Assembly: GCF_009695545.1 (NCBI RefSeq)
Contig: NZ_VUNS01000005.1
Span: 154,697-218,696, forward strand
Direction: 5' to 3'
DNA from: Victivallis lenta
Lineage (GTDB): Bacteria; Verrucomicrobiota; Lentisphaeria; Victivallales; Victivallaceae
DNA: 64,000 nt
The notes beneath the pieces are model-generated. The model made no database searches and was not told where the DNA came from. It saw only the letters and a list, made by a program, of their open reading frames with translations. The position numbers and the translations under genes were made by a program. Position 1 is the first letter of the stretch, and each line of letters begins with the position of its first letter. Positions 1-9,314 of the stretch are shown here, in pieces.

Positions 1-858
1 GATCGCGTAGATGTTGATGAGCTGGAGCCCGGCCGGGATTTCCGCGTTCCGTTCGGCCCAGATGTCGACGGCCTGGTTGCCGCGCCTGAACCACGCTTCA
101 TGGGTCAGGTAGCAGGCGAGCAGATGCAGGCGGCTGCCGTATTTCCGGTAGGCCCAGTCGCGGATGGCCCGGCCCGGTTTCGCGTCGCGGCCGTTCGGGA
201 ACATGTCGTGGATGCACCAGCTCAGCCGCTGGTTCGGGAAGGCGGCGGCGGTTGCGTCAAACATGGTTTGCCAGGCGGAGATGAGTTTTTCCGGCGTGTA
301 GCCGACCGCTTCGGCTTCGGCCGGTCTCACGTTGAAATTGGTTTCGAGCCCGTTGGCCAGCGCCGGACCGGTGACCTGCACCGAAACGACGGCCGGATCG
401 CCGGCATACCGCTCGCCGGCTTCACGGCAGATTTCGCCGAGCAGCTCGAGCAGTTTCGGGTCCCACGGCACCGGGGCGGCGGCGTCATGCCTGCCGGGGT
501 CGACGAGGTCGGTTTCGTGAATCCAGCGGAACTTCTGCACGCCTTCGGCGTAGAACCAGTCCGGCACCCAGCGGCCGGGCAGGAAGCCGAGGTTGACCTT
601 CTTGCCGTTGTCGCGGGCGGCTTTGATGACGCGGTCGACCCGGCTCCAGTCATAAACGCCCTTTTCGGGAACGAGCGCCCTGACGCCGAGATAGAGTGTG
701 AATCCGTCGATGTACGGCAGTTTTGCGGCCGCCTCAACGCGGTCGACGCTGCCGCCGCGGATGACGGCGTAAATGCCGGAATGCCCCGGTATTTCCCCCG
801 CGCATGACGCGATACCGGAAACGGTCAGGAACAGGTACAGAATGGACCACAGCTTCAT
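1..858 (-). CDS. Partial TIM-barrel glycoside hydrolase-like secreted protein
   Basis: The frame starts at ATG 858 and stays open for 286 codons to the left edge, so the C-terminus is missing. The first ~20 residues (MKLWSILYLFLTVSGIASCA) look like a signal peptide, possibly a lipoprotein because of SCAG. The body reads like a clan-A barrel: DGFTLYLGVRALVPEKGVYDW near residue 50, a strand-like KKVNLGFLPGRWVPDWF, then ERYAGDPAVVSVQVTGPA and LSWCIHDMFPNG. Enzymes such as GH42 or GH5 have this type of repeating strand pattern, but no family could be fixed and no catalytic pair can be assigned with certainty. It starts 29 nt after the LacI-type gene at 888-1901 and is probably cotranscribed with it, which suggests a sugar-induced hydrolase. 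The exact substrate is unknown. Confidence 0.75.
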   Translation of the reverse strand, partial: MKLWSILYLFLTVSGIASCAGEIPGHSGIYAVIRGGSVDRVEAAAKLPYIDGFTLYLGVRALVPEKGVYDWSRVDRVIKAARDNGKKVNLGFLPGRWVPDWFYAEGVQKFRWIHETDLVDPGRHDAAAPVPWDPKLLELLGEICREAGERYAGDPAVVSVQVTGPALANGLETNFNVRPAEAEAVGYTPEKLISAWQTMFDATAAAFPNQRLSWCIHDMFPNGRDAKPGRAIRDWAYRKYGSRLHLLACYLTHEAWFRRGNQAVDIWAERNAEIPAGLQLINIYAI

Positions 859-887
859 GATTGCAAACTCCCTTGATGAATACGGAA

Positions 888-1901
888 TCAGATGGATTTT
901 ACGCTGCGCCGGACGACGAGCGAGCAGCGCAGGATCTCTTCGTTCTGCGACTCGAAGCCGCGAATCGCCTTCATGACCCGGCGGACCGCGAGTTCCCCCA
1001 TCGAGCGGGTCGGCTGGGCCAGGACGGTTACGGGCGGGATGGTTTCGGCCAGTTCGCGGTCCTCCTCGAAGGAGAGCAGGGAAAGGTCGTCCGGCACCCT
1101 GAGCCCGGCGTCGTGAAGGCCGTTCAGCAGTTTCAGCGTCAGCAGGCTGTTGGTTGAGAGGAGTGCGGTCGGCCGCCGGTCGCCGAGGTTCCGCAGCTCG
1201 GTCACGACCGGCGCGAGTGATTCGGCGATATGATAATATTCGCGCAGGTAGATTTCATCGGGGTCGCCGCCGAGCCGCGCGACGGTTTGGCGGAAACTCT
1301 CGACGCGCTGCCGGTGGCAGAGGTTGCGCCGGTCCATGCAGATGACGCCGAAGCGGCGGTGGCCGCAGCTCCAGAGGTAGTTCGCCGCGTCGCTGCCGGC
1401 CGTGGCGTTGTCGGTGCAGACGATTTCGCTCTTGTCGCCGTCGAGCTCGATGTTGCCGATGGTGACGATCGGAATGCCGAGCCGGTCAAGCTCGTTCGAG
1501 ACGGAGTAGGGGCCGTTGAATTCGGGGACGATGAGCGCCCTGATTCCGTGTTCGATCACGAGGCTGCGGATATGGTCGAGATTCATGCGCTTGACCGGAA
1601 GCGCCATCAGCTGGACCGTGCAGTTTTCGGCGGCCAGCCCTTCGACGATGGAGGTGATCAGCGTCGAATTGTAGCTGCTGTTCAGGCAGTCGCGGTAGGT
1701 CAGCATCAGGACGCCGATGCATTCGCTGATGCCGAATTCCCGCGCGCGGCTCTCGGCTTCCATCTTTTCGGCGATGCGCCGGACGCGCTCGACCGTCCCG
1801 GGCCGATGAGAGCCTTTGCCGCTCAGGATGCGCGACACGGTCGCCGTGCTGACCTTCGCCCGGTCCGCCAGCTCTTTGATTGTATAGTCGGAAAAAATCA
1901 T
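888..1901 (-). CDS. LacI-family transcriptional regulator (R1)
   Basis: This 337-residue protein has the LacI layout. Residues 1-60 hold the DNA-binding helix-turn-helix (TIKELADRAKVSTATVSRIL) and hinge helix. Residues ~60-337 hold a periplasmic-binding-protein-like sugar-sensing domain, with IGVLMLTYR opening the first lobe and TALLSTNSLLTLKLL and DDLSLLSFEED typical of the second. ATG 1901 is preceded by a GGAGGCGATTCC ribosome site. The gene has its own promoter at 1940-1968 and is followed after 29 nt by a secreted glycosidase-like gene, its likely target. The ligand cannot be read from sequence. Family assignment is firm. Confidence 0.95.
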   Translation of the reverse strand: MIFSDYTIKELADRAKVSTATVSRILSGKGSHRPGTVERVRRIAEKMEAESRAREFGISECIGVLMLTYRDCLNSSYNSTLITSIVEGLAAENCTVQLMALPVKRMNLDHIRSLVIEHGIRALIVPEFNGPYSVSNELDRLGIPIVTIGNIELDGDKSEIVCTDNATAGSDAANYLWSCGHRRFGVICMDRRNLCHRQRVESFRQTVARLGGDPDEIYLREYYHIAESLAPVVTELRNLGDRRPTALLSTNSLLTLKLLNGLHDAGLRVPDDLSLLSFEEDRELAETIPPVTVLAQPTRSMGELAVRRVMKAIRGFESQNEEILRCSLVVRRSVKSI

Positions 1902-1939
1902 CCGGAATCGCCTCCTTCATCTGTTTCGTATGCCTGTAA

Positions 1940-1968
1940 ATTATAGGCGAAAGCGGAACGGAAAGCAA
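1940..1968 (-). promoter_or_regulatory. Promoter of the R1 LacI gene
   Basis: On the minus strand there is a -35 TTGCTT (1968-1963), a 17-nt spacer and a perfect -10 TATAAT (1945-1940). Transcription would start near 1933, about 30 nt before the ATG. The same TTGCTT variant recurs at other promoters in this window. Confidence 0.75.
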
Positions 1969-2333
1969 TTCCGTAATTCGATTTTTTTGGAACTAAAAAT
2001 TACATGAATTTACGTAAAACTGTTTTAAGACATTGATGAATAATGGATTGACGTTATGCAGGATGGGGACGAACGGCTTGTCGTCCGCGATTTTCAGGGC
2101 GGCCGGCCGACTCCAAAGGCGCGGCGTCGAGGCCGCGGCAGCTGAACCGGGTTTTTGCTCCACGGGGGCAATCGTTCCTTGCCGGTTTGCAGGAAAGGAG
2201 GGTACGGAAGGCCCCCGTTTCCCGTATCGCGCATACATGGCGTCAACCCGCTTCGGAGGCAAACCCGGAAGCGAAGAATAGAACGTTCTTTCCGGAGCGG
2301 AAACAACCTCCCGATCCAGCAGGCCGGATAGGG
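1969..2333. other. Intergenic region without a convincing gene
   Basis: This gap lies between R1 and the 3' end of the aldo/keto reductase gene. Near R1 it is AT-rich and contains the 10-bp palindrome TTTACGTAAA at 2009-2018, a possible regulator site but too short to assign. Short open frames here on both strands lack ribosome sites and have the composition of chance frames in GC-rich DNA. Confidence 0.5.
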
Positions 2334-3203
2334 TTAACGGAGCGGAACGGCCCCGGATACGGCTTCCTGGCCCGGGAACTCCCGGGAGAGGCGCTGCAGC
2401 TCTTCGGCCGGGAGCGTGAATTCGAGCGCTTCGCAGTTCAGCAGTTGATGGCGGCGGTCCCGCATGGTTGAAATCGTGACGGTGTTCGGCTGCGCAGCGA
2501 GCCAGGCCAGCGCGATCTGCGCCGGGGTTCTGCCGTGCCTGCGGGCGATCTCCCTCAGCAGTTCCGGCGCCTCCGCATCGAGCATTCCCTTCTGCAGCGG
2601 CCGCCATGCGATCAGCATGATATCGTGTTCGACGCAGTAATCGGTCAGGCCGGAAAGTTCCGCTTCGCGCACCGCGAGATTGTAGTGAACCTGATTCGCC
2701 GCGATCGGGTGGCCGGCGCAGGCCCGCGCCCGTTCGAGCCGGGCAACGGCGAAGTTGCTGACGCCGATGTGCCGGACGAGCTTTTCGTCGGCGAGCCGGT
2801 CGAGGGCGCGGATGGTCTCCTCCAGCGGATATGCGTCGTCGACCTGATGGATCAGGTAGAGGTCCAGGTAGTCGGTGCCGAGCCGCCTGAGCGAACGCTC
2901 GCAGGCGCGGAGCACCTCGTCGTAGGCCAGATGGGTTTTCCAGACCTTCGATGTCAGGAAGAGATCGCTGCGTTTCCAGCCGCGGATCGCGCGCCCGACG
3001 ATCTCCTCCGAAAATCCCCCTGCATACATCTCCGCCGTATCGATATGGCGGAAACCGAGTTCAAGCCCCGAGCGCAGGGCTGCCGCCTCTTTTTCCCCGT
3101 CCGAGGCGGGGTCGCGCTCCGCGCCTCCGCCGAGCATCCAGCTGCCCATGCCGAGCAGCGGCATGGCAAAGCCGTTTTTCAGTTGTCTGACCGGAATCGT
3201 CAT
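2334..3203 (-). CDS. Aldo/keto reductase
   Basis: The 289-residue protein is a full-length aldo/keto reductase, an NAD(P)H-dependent (beta/alpha)8 barrel that reduces aldehydes and ketones. The catalytic tetrad is visible: Asp and Tyr in HIDTAEMYAGG, Lys in LFLTSKVWK and His in LYLIHQVDD. GVSNF and ALAWL match the later cofactor-binding strands. The ATG at 3203 follows GAGGAGGCGACAGCG, a good ribosome site. It stands alone between the R1 locus and locus A. Closest relatives are general oxidoreductases, so the substrate is unknown. Confidence 0.92.
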   Translation of the reverse strand: MTIPVRQLKNGFAMPLLGMGSWMLGGGAERDPASDGEKEAAALRSGLELGFRHIDTAEMYAGGFSEEIVGRAIRGWKRSDLFLTSKVWKTHLAYDEVLRACERSLRRLGTDYLDLYLIHQVDDAYPLEETIRALDRLADEKLVRHIGVSNFAVARLERARACAGHPIAANQVHYNLAVREAELSGLTDYCVEHDIMLIAWRPLQKGMLDAEAPELLREIARRHGRTPAQIALAWLAAQPNTVTISTMRDRRHQLLNCEALEFTLPAEELQRLSREFPGQEAVSGAVPLR

Positions 3204-3243
3204 CGCTGTCGCCTCCTCTGTTGCTGCCGGGCAATGTAATCCG

Positions 3244-3275
3244 GCCGGACGGAAAATGCAAGTCCGTTCCGGCCG
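3244..3275. terminator. Possible transcription stop hairpin after locus A
   Basis: A long GC-rich inverted repeat (GGCCGGACGGA with TCCGTTCCGGCC, one bulge) lies 40 nt beyond the last gene of locus A and upstream of the aldo/keto reductase start. There is no clear U-run, so a terminator role is only inferred from structure and position. Confidence 0.35.
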
Positions 3276-3315
3276 CGATTCCGTGTTTTCGTCCGGGGAA
3301 GGGGAGGAAACCCGG

Positions 3316-5274
3316 TCAGCGCGCCGGATTGCCGGAAAAACTCCCGAGAACCGGCAGCGTCGTTTCGGTTCCGGAGGGGATCGTGTTGACCGGTCCCCGC
3401 GGCATCGGCTCCAGGTTGGAGGCCGGGAAGCGCACCGCCGGGTCGTCCGCCACGCCGCCGACCGGAACGGTCAGTTCCTCGCCGGCCGCCGGAAGCGCAT
3501 CGGGCTTCAGCCGCAGCAGATTCCCGTCCCAGCGGCACTCCGCGATTCGGTAGGAACGGTCTTTCCCCCTGAGCTCCCGCCCTTTCATCAGCATTGCGGA
3601 TTCCGCGTTGAGCCGCTGGTCGAAAACAAGCAGGAGCGTATCGCCGTCGCGGCGGATTTCGCAGAGGCGGGGCGGCTGTGAATAGATTTCCCAGCGCAGG
3701 CCGAATTCGTAATAGGTGGTGGTGTCCACCCCGGCCTTCCGGCATGCGTCGTAGAACTGCTTCTGCCACGCCGGGTCGCGGCGGGAGGGGCCGAGCGAAC
3801 CGAGGTCTGCCTGCATTCCGATTTTCACGTCGGGATTCGCCGTGCGCACCGCGTCGAAAAACGGCTGGTAGGCCAGCGGGTAATCCCCAGGCAACGCCGG
3901 ATTCGCCCAGTCGGGCGCGTGGGTCTGGATGAAGTGCAGGTCGGGCTTCACGCGCCGGATCATCGCGACGATGTCGTTGCCCTCCCATTCGCGCAGCTTC
4001 GCCACGCCGTCCGGAATGTTGATCCCGAGCGTCCAGGTCGCGAAAAGAATCCCCGGCGCCGCTTCGCGCGCCCCGCCGGGGCCGTTGATGATGTCGTCGT
4101 AGAAGTCGTCGATGGTTCTGACCCGGTATTCGACCAGCTGCCGGTAGAGTCCGGTGTTGGTCCTGAAATAATCCGGATCGGCCGGATCGGTGAAGTTCGG
4201 GAACGTTTCGCTGCCGGTCGCCCGTTTGAACGCCGCCTGGAAACCGGGGCTGACGTCGCCGTAGAACGGCGGATTCTTCTCCGGTCCGTCGTAGATCGGA
4301 TACATGATTTCCGCGAAGGTGAAGGCGTCGAACCGATGGCGCAGCAGCATTCCGTTCAGGTAGTTCTTGTACCACGCATTGTATTCGGGGTACACGAAGC
4401 CGATGAAGCGGTAGATGTCCATCCCGCTGCCGGTAAATTCGATCAGCCAGTCGCGCCAGCCCGCCGGCAGCCGCTCCGCCAGCTGCGCCTCGCTCCAGTA
4501 GACCAGGCTCGGCAGGGTCATCAGTCCGACGCCGAGTTTCTGGCGCTGCATCTCGCCGACCAGCCCGGGGCGGAGCCCGGTATCCGTGCCGGTATAGTAG
4601 TAGACGCCGTCGAAACCGTTGACCCGCAGCTCGGAGGCGATGCTTTCATTGGAGCGGTTGTGATAGTACGGGAAGGCCGTGTCGATCTGGACGGTGCGGC
4701 CGTGCAGCAGCTTCTCCCGCCGTTCCCGGCGCGCCTCCGGCGTATCGTGAAATTCCCGTGCCGGCGCCGCGCCCGGCAGGTCGATCGCGCCGACCGTGAC
4801 CCGCATCGGCGCGCCTGCGTCATGCAGGCAGATCAGCATTGCGACCTGATCCTGCCAGTTGAAACGCCCTTCGTTCGGAATCTCCACCCTGACCGGCTGT
4901 CCGGGCACGAGTCTGAAGTCGTGCAGCACCAGATTTCCGGCATTGCGGTCGGAACGCAGCGCGACATAGGCGTAAGCTCCCGGCGCATTCTTCATGTCGG
5001 AGTGCATCGTGAAGGTCAGCCGTTCGCCGGGCTGCACCGCCAGTTCGCGCACGATCACCTTGTCGCCCGGTTCGCCGGAGGTCGAAAGCTCCATCGCCGG
5101 AGCTCCGTCCAGGGTCGAAAGGGAGGCCGAGGGAGCCGGATTGCCGCCGCCGAAGCCGGTCCAGCTCTTCCGCAGCGCTTCGGTGTCGGCGTAGCTTTTG
5201 AAATCCTCGACCGCCGCCGGAAGCGCCAGCGGCAGAACCGCGCTCAGCAGGCCGATGCAGAATAAGGTTTTCAC
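3316..5274 (-). CDS. Secreted putative glycosidase with N-terminal GNPxP module
   Basis: The 652-residue product starts at GTG 5274 behind GGGAGGTGACACG, 4 nt after the upstream stop. Residues 1-20 form a signal peptide (MKTLFCIGLLSAVLPLALPA). Residues ~22-170 are a beta-rich module opening with EDFKSYADTEALRKSW and GGGNPAPS; the same opening occurs twice in the protein at 11076-12032. Residues ~190-520 resemble a TIM barrel (DGVYYYTGTDTGL, IGFVYPEYNAWYKNYL, FTFAEIMYP), and the C-terminus is beta-rich and may be accessory. This suggests a secreted polysaccharide-degrading enzyme, but I recognise no CAZy family. It is the last gene of locus A. Confidence 0.8.
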   Translation of the reverse strand: MKTLFCIGLLSAVLPLALPAAVEDFKSYADTEALRKSWTGFGGGNPAPSASLSTLDGAPAMELSTSGEPGDKVIVRELAVQPGERLTFTMHSDMKNAPGAYAYVALRSDRNAGNLVLHDFRLVPGQPVRVEIPNEGRFNWQDQVAMLICLHDAGAPMRVTVGAIDLPGAAPAREFHDTPEARRERREKLLHGRTVQIDTAFPYYHNRSNESIASELRVNGFDGVYYYTGTDTGLRPGLVGEMQRQKLGVGLMTLPSLVYWSEAQLAERLPAGWRDWLIEFTGSGMDIYRFIGFVYPEYNAWYKNYLNGMLLRHRFDAFTFAEIMYPIYDGPEKNPPFYGDVSPGFQAAFKRATGSETFPNFTDPADPDYFRTNTGLYRQLVEYRVRTIDDFYDDIINGPGGAREAAPGILFATWTLGINIPDGVAKLREWEGNDIVAMIRRVKPDLHFIQTHAPDWANPALPGDYPLAYQPFFDAVRTANPDVKIGMQADLGSLGPSRRDPAWQKQFYDACRKAGVDTTTYYEFGLRWEIYSQPPRLCEIRRDGDTLLLVFDQRLNAESAMLMKGRELRGKDRSYRIAECRWDGNLLRLKPDALPAAGEELTVPVGGVADDPAVRFPASNLEPMPRGPVNTIPSGTETTLPVLGSFSGNPAR

Positions 5275-5278
5275 CGTG

Positions 5279-6214
5279 TCACCTCCCGGTCAGGTTGAAG
5301 TGTTCGCAGTAGCGGTTGAAAAGATGTCCGGCGGCCCGGTAGCAGGAGTTCGGACTCATGAAGTGGGAAAACTCGAAGGTGATCGCCTTTTCGATTCCGG
5401 CGGCTTTGGCGGCCTCCAGTTTCATCAGCATTTTGTCCCACTTGATCGGCAGAAAATGGATCGGCATGTCGCGGTCGAAACTTTCGCAGTTGGTCCAGCT
5501 GGTCATTCCGTAGCGGTCGGTCAGCTTTTTGTTGACCCGCAGGTAATCGGCCAGCTCGTGATAGTCGCAGTGTCCGTCCTGGAACGCGACGATGTCGACC
5601 GCACTTTGAATTCCTTTCAGGATCTCGTTCCACTCCTTCTCGTGCTGAACGATGCCGATGGAGTCCTCCTTGTACAGCTCCTCGCCCGGCACTGCCGGTT
5701 TGATGCCGTCGATGTACGGCGAAATCATCGTCGGCAGATTGCCGGAGAGCTGCTTCACATACCGTCCCATCCCGGCGTACAGCTCGGTGATTCCGGCGAA
5801 GGCGCGGCTGACTTCAAAGTTCAAATACCAGCCGCCGAAGGCTTTGCGCTCCCCGTAGCGGCTCCAGACCTCGTCGGCGACCGCGCGGCTGATCTCCATT
5901 TCGCGTTCGCATTCGTGGTTGTGCCAGTATTTGCCGGAGTCGTACAGCCCGAAATAGAACTTCATTGCGTATTTTTCAGCGAGGTCGAGGAAGAGGTCCA
6001 CCAGGTCCGTCGACGGCCGGTAGCACCCTTCGCGTTCCATCAGGTACGCGGACGGATAGGTGATGAAGCGGCGGTGGCCGCACCGGATCAGGATCACGGT
6101 GTCGATTCCGACCGATTTCATTGACGCGAAGTCGCGGTCCCACTCGGCCCGCCCCCAGTTCTGGTGGGGGATGTCGTGGCTGATCTCATCGAGGAAAGTT
6201 CCGGTTATCTGCAT
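5279..6214 (-). CDS. DUF4434-like TIM-barrel protein
   Basis: This 311-residue protein begins ITGTFLDEISHDIPHQNWGRAEWDRDF and continues MKSVGIDTVILIRCGHR, which is how DUF4434 proteins (glycosidase-like TIM barrels) begin. FGGWYLNFEVSR and LPTMISPYIDG are the mid-barrel strands, with a conserved Glu in the position expected of an acid/base residue. No signal peptide is visible, so it probably acts on imported oligosaccharide in the cytoplasm. It lies 15 nt after the sodium/solute symporter and 4 nt before the secreted gene at 3316-5274. Catalysis is not proven for the family. Confidence 0.8.
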   Translation of the reverse strand: MQITGTFLDEISHDIPHQNWGRAEWDRDFASMKSVGIDTVILIRCGHRRFITYPSAYLMEREGCYRPSTDLVDLFLDLAEKYAMKFYFGLYDSGKYWHNHECEREMEISRAVADEVWSRYGERKAFGGWYLNFEVSRAFAGITELYAGMGRYVKQLSGNLPTMISPYIDGIKPAVPGEELYKEDSIGIVQHEKEWNEILKGIQSAVDIVAFQDGHCDYHELADYLRVNKKLTDRYGMTSWTNCESFDRDMPIHFLPIKWDKMLMKLEAAKAAGIEKAITFEFSHFMSPNSCYRAAGHLFNRYCEHFNLTGR

Positions 6215-6229
6215 GGATATGAATCCTTT

Positions 6230-8056
6230 CTATGGTTCCTGATTGACGGTCAGGCGTGATATGTAACGGTTGAAAATCAGTTTGAAAACCGCTCCCGTGC
6301 CCAGGCACACTGCTCCGCAGAGCCCGGCTTCTCTGTATTGGCCGACGTAGAGCGTCGAAGCGGTCAGCACTCCGGCGGCGACCATTGCGAAGCCGACCGC
6401 CGCCACGCCGATGCCCGGCAGGATCAGCGACGGAGCCGCTTCCGCCGGCAGCCGCCCCTCGGCGATCAGCGCGCGGCGCACCGGTCCCCAGCATCCCATC
6501 GGGCGGGCGCGCAGGTAGAACTCCTTGAGCACCTCCATATCCTCCGGTCTGGTCAGCAGCGTGACCGTGAGCCAGATCGCGGTATTGACCGCCAGCGCGA
6601 CCACCGCCTGCAGCAGCTGCATATTCTGCGCTTCGGCAGGTCCTCTGGCGATTTCGGCGGCCCACCACGGGATCAGCGGCAGCAGCCGCCCGCAGACCAG
6701 GTAAACCAGCGGCCCGGCGACCACCGACGCGCACCACCCCTTGAAGTTGATCCGCCAGTACCACCACTGCGCCCAGCCGAACGCCGCCGAGGTTCCGAAA
6801 ATTCCGAGCACCACCACCGCGATGCCGAGCAGCGAATCCGCCGCGAATACGACTCCGACCGACAGAACCGCGATGCCGAGCATGAGCAGGCGGCCGATCC
6901 AGACCTCCCGGCCCGGCTTCGGTTCGCCGACCAGCGGCCGCCACACGTCGTTCAGCAGGGTTTGCGAACCGTAATTCAGATGGGTCGAAATCGTGCTCAT
7001 CACGGCTGCCAGCAGCGCCGCGACCGTCAGGCCGACACCGCCTTTCGGCAGGAATTCGGAGAGCATTCTGCCGTATGCGAATTCCCGCTCGGTCGGGGTT
7101 GCCGTGTAGAATTCCGGGTGGCGCGCCAGCAGCCCCATCGCGGGCAGCATCAGCATCAGCAGCATGGCGAACAGGATCACTTCGCCCCAGATGCCGACCT
7201 TCGCCGCTTCATGGCTGCTGCGGCAGGAGAACAGCCGCTGGCCGTCCGCGCCGACCGCGCTTCCCGCTCCGACCGATACGATCACCATCCAGGCGAAAAT
7301 GCTCAGCGGGCTCAGTACCGGATTATCCGCCTGAGGCAGAATCGACAGAATCGCCGCGCCGTTTTCCGGTCCGGCCGCACTCATCACCGCCTCCGCCAGT
7401 CCGGAGGGGCCGCCGAACACCCAGAGCACCGCGCCGACCATGACCAGGTTGGCCGCGAGGATCACGAAGCCCTGCAGCGCGTCGGTCAGCAGCACGCCCG
7501 CAAGGCCGCTGGTCCACACATAGACGGTCAGCAGCGGCAGCACGATCAGCAGCGTGACCGCCTTGCTGTCGATCCCGAAGATCGGGGCGGCGACCAGGTG
7601 GATGCCGATCAGTCCCGCGCCGATCCATGGCACCATGCCGATCAGCACCGAGGTCAGCGACGAATAGACCCGGGCGAATCGATTGCCCGCTCCGAAGCGG
7701 AGATGGAAGAATTCCGGACCGGTCCTGATCCCCATTTGACGCCAGCGCACCGCAAAGAGGATCGCCGCCAGCAGCAGCGCCATTCCGAAGCGGGACAGGA
7801 AAAACCAGCAGCCGGAGAGTCCGGTCACCACCGCGATGCCGCAGTAGAGCGGCGCGACATCGCTGTTCAGCGCGGTCGCCGCCACGCTCATGCCGTTCAG
7901 CCAGCCGGGCATTTTCCGTCCGGCAAGATAATAGTCCTCTTCTTTGGAGTTGTTCATTCCGAGCAGCCTGCTGCCGAAAATTCCGAGCAGCAGGGAGACG
8001 GCCAGATAGATGCCGATGATGATCGGGTCGATCGCCAGAAGCTTTTCAGTCAGCAT
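6230..8056 (-). CDS. Sodium:solute symporter (SSS family)
   Basis: The 608-residue protein has 13-14 predicted membrane helices and the SSS hallmarks: an N-terminal helix ending in GSRLLGMNNSKEEDYYLAGRKMPGW, then GTSAAFGWAQWWYWRINFKGW near the C-terminal half. Family members couple sodium entry to uptake of sugars, sialic acid or similar solutes. ATG 8056 has a perfect GGAGGATCC ribosome site and overlaps the upstream hydrolase by 11 nt, so the two are translationally linked. Locus position suggests it imports the sugar released by the locus A enzymes. Confidence 0.92.
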   Translation of the reverse strand: MLTEKLLAIDPIIIGIYLAVSLLLGIFGSRLLGMNNSKEEDYYLAGRKMPGWLNGMSVAATALNSDVAPLYCGIAVVTGLSGCWFFLSRFGMALLLAAILFAVRWRQMGIRTGPEFFHLRFGAGNRFARVYSSLTSVLIGMVPWIGAGLIGIHLVAAPIFGIDSKAVTLLIVLPLLTVYVWTSGLAGVLLTDALQGFVILAANLVMVGAVLWVFGGPSGLAEAVMSAAGPENGAAILSILPQADNPVLSPLSIFAWMVIVSVGAGSAVGADGQRLFSCRSSHEAAKVGIWGEVILFAMLLMLMLPAMGLLARHPEFYTATPTEREFAYGRMLSEFLPKGGVGLTVAALLAAVMSTISTHLNYGSQTLLNDVWRPLVGEPKPGREVWIGRLLMLGIAVLSVGVVFAADSLLGIAVVVLGIFGTSAAFGWAQWWYWRINFKGWCASVVAGPLVYLVCGRLLPLIPWWAAEIARGPAEAQNMQLLQAVVALAVNTAIWLTVTLLTRPEDMEVLKEFYLRARPMGCWGPVRRALIAEGRLPAEAAPSLILPGIGVAAVGFAMVAAGVLTASTLYVGQYREAGLCGAVCLGTGAVFKLIFNRYISRLTVNQEP

Positions 8057-9311
8057 GGATCCTCCTCCGGTAATCGCAGTAGAGTTTCACCGTTTCCGGG
8101 CCGCCGGGCGTCAGCCGGGAGCCGGGGGCGTTCAACAGGCCGGGGAACTGGTAGCAGAGCACTTTTTCAAAGTTCCGGCAGTTTTCCAGCTCATGAAAGA
8201 TTTCATCGGCCGGGCGCGGATAAAGCGCCATGTCATCTTTGAAGAGAAAGATTTCCATATCCAGCCACAGGTGTGCGCCGCCTTCGTCGGCGATCGACTG
8301 CATGAGAGCGATCGCCTGTTCCGGCGCGAGGTCCTCCTCCGGCATCCGGTTGAAGCCGAACGGACACAGGATATCGAGCTCGCGCGCCAGCAGCTTCCAG
8401 CTGCCGAGCGCGGAGGTGACGCCGAAGCAGTTCGGCGCGAGCATGACCGGCAGCGTGGGATCGAGCTCGTCGCGCAGTTTGCCGAATCCGCGGAAAAAGG
8501 CGACGATCTCCTCCGGCGTCTTTGTCCCCCGGTTCAGGTCGCCGAACACCTCCTCGGAGATGTACCAGCCGTAGAAGGAACGGTGATGTCCGTACCGCTT
8601 CCACACCTCGCGCGCCGTCCGGCAGTGCCAGTCGAGCGACTCCGGTGTGAAATCAAACCAGGCGTACATTCCGATCCCCGGAAATACCGACATTCCCAGT
8701 TCATCGGCGGCGGAGAGGACCGCTTCGACCGGATCGCCGCAGCCGATCTCCATCCGGCCCGGAAACAGCTCCGACGGATAGAACGCCCTTCCGCGGTATC
8801 CCGTTTCCGGAATCCGGTGTCTGCCGTAATACTCCTGATTGCGGAACAGTTCCTGCAGGACGATCACGTCCATTCCGATGCCGTGCATCGAGCGGACCAG
8901 CTCCCGCCAGTCGGCGGCGGTGAACCGTTTCAGCTCCGCGTTCCAGAGCCGGCCTTCTTCCTCGCTCCAGTGGTACAGCCCGCACCAGGCGCCGTCGATC
9001 CGGCCGGTGGAGCGCGATTCGGCATCCACGATTTCGAGCACTTGAACCGCATCGGCGATGACCCCGCCGCGTTCGTCCAGCAGTTCGAACTTCACTTCCG
9101 CCCGGCCGGAGAGCCGGTTCAGGTCGAGCTTCCGTACTCCGGAGCTCCACCCCGCCGCATTCGGTTCGCCGGGCTTCCGCCGCATGACCTCCCGTCCGGC
9201 CAGCGTCAGCCGAAGTTCCGCCGGAGCTGTGCCGCGGAACGCATAGCGCACGTCCACCGGAACCCGGCGGCTCACCGGCGAAACCGGCAGCAGTTTCAAT
9301 GAAATTTCCAT
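8046..9311 (-). CDS. DUF4434-like glycosidase-type protein
   Basis: The 421-residue protein has a beta-sandwich-like N-terminal third (VDVRYAFRGTAPAELRLTLAG) followed by a barrel with MHGIGMDVIVLQELFRNQEYY, SVFPGIGMYAWFD and FYGWYISEEVFGD, close in pattern to the DUF4434 protein at 5279-6214. ISEEV offers a candidate acidic residue. No signal peptide is seen. It sits 3 nt after the acetyl esterase and overlaps the symporter by 11 nt. Two DUF4434-like paralogues in one operon suggest successive steps on one substrate; that is inference. Confidence 0.75.
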   Translation of the reverse strand: MEISLKLLPVSPVSRRVPVDVRYAFRGTAPAELRLTLAGREVMRRKPGEPNAAGWSSGVRKLDLNRLSGRAEVKFELLDERGGVIADAVQVLEIVDAESRSTGRIDGAWCGLYHWSEEEGRLWNAELKRFTAADWRELVRSMHGIGMDVIVLQELFRNQEYYGRHRIPETGYRGRAFYPSELFPGRMEIGCGDPVEAVLSAADELGMSVFPGIGMYAWFDFTPESLDWHCRTAREVWKRYGHHRSFYGWYISEEVFGDLNRGTKTPEEIVAFFRGFGKLRDELDPTLPVMLAPNCFGVTSALGSWKLLARELDILCPFGFNRMPEEDLAPEQAIALMQSIADEGGAHLWLDMEIFLFKDDMALYPRPADEIFHELENCRNFEKVLCYQFPGLLNAPGSRLTPGGPETVKLYCDYRRRIHAD

Positions 9312-9314
9312 TGT

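Noticed and set aside
2033..2281. An 82-codon plus-strand frame downstream of the aldo/keto reductase gene
   Set aside because: Composition and lack of ribosome site fit chance.
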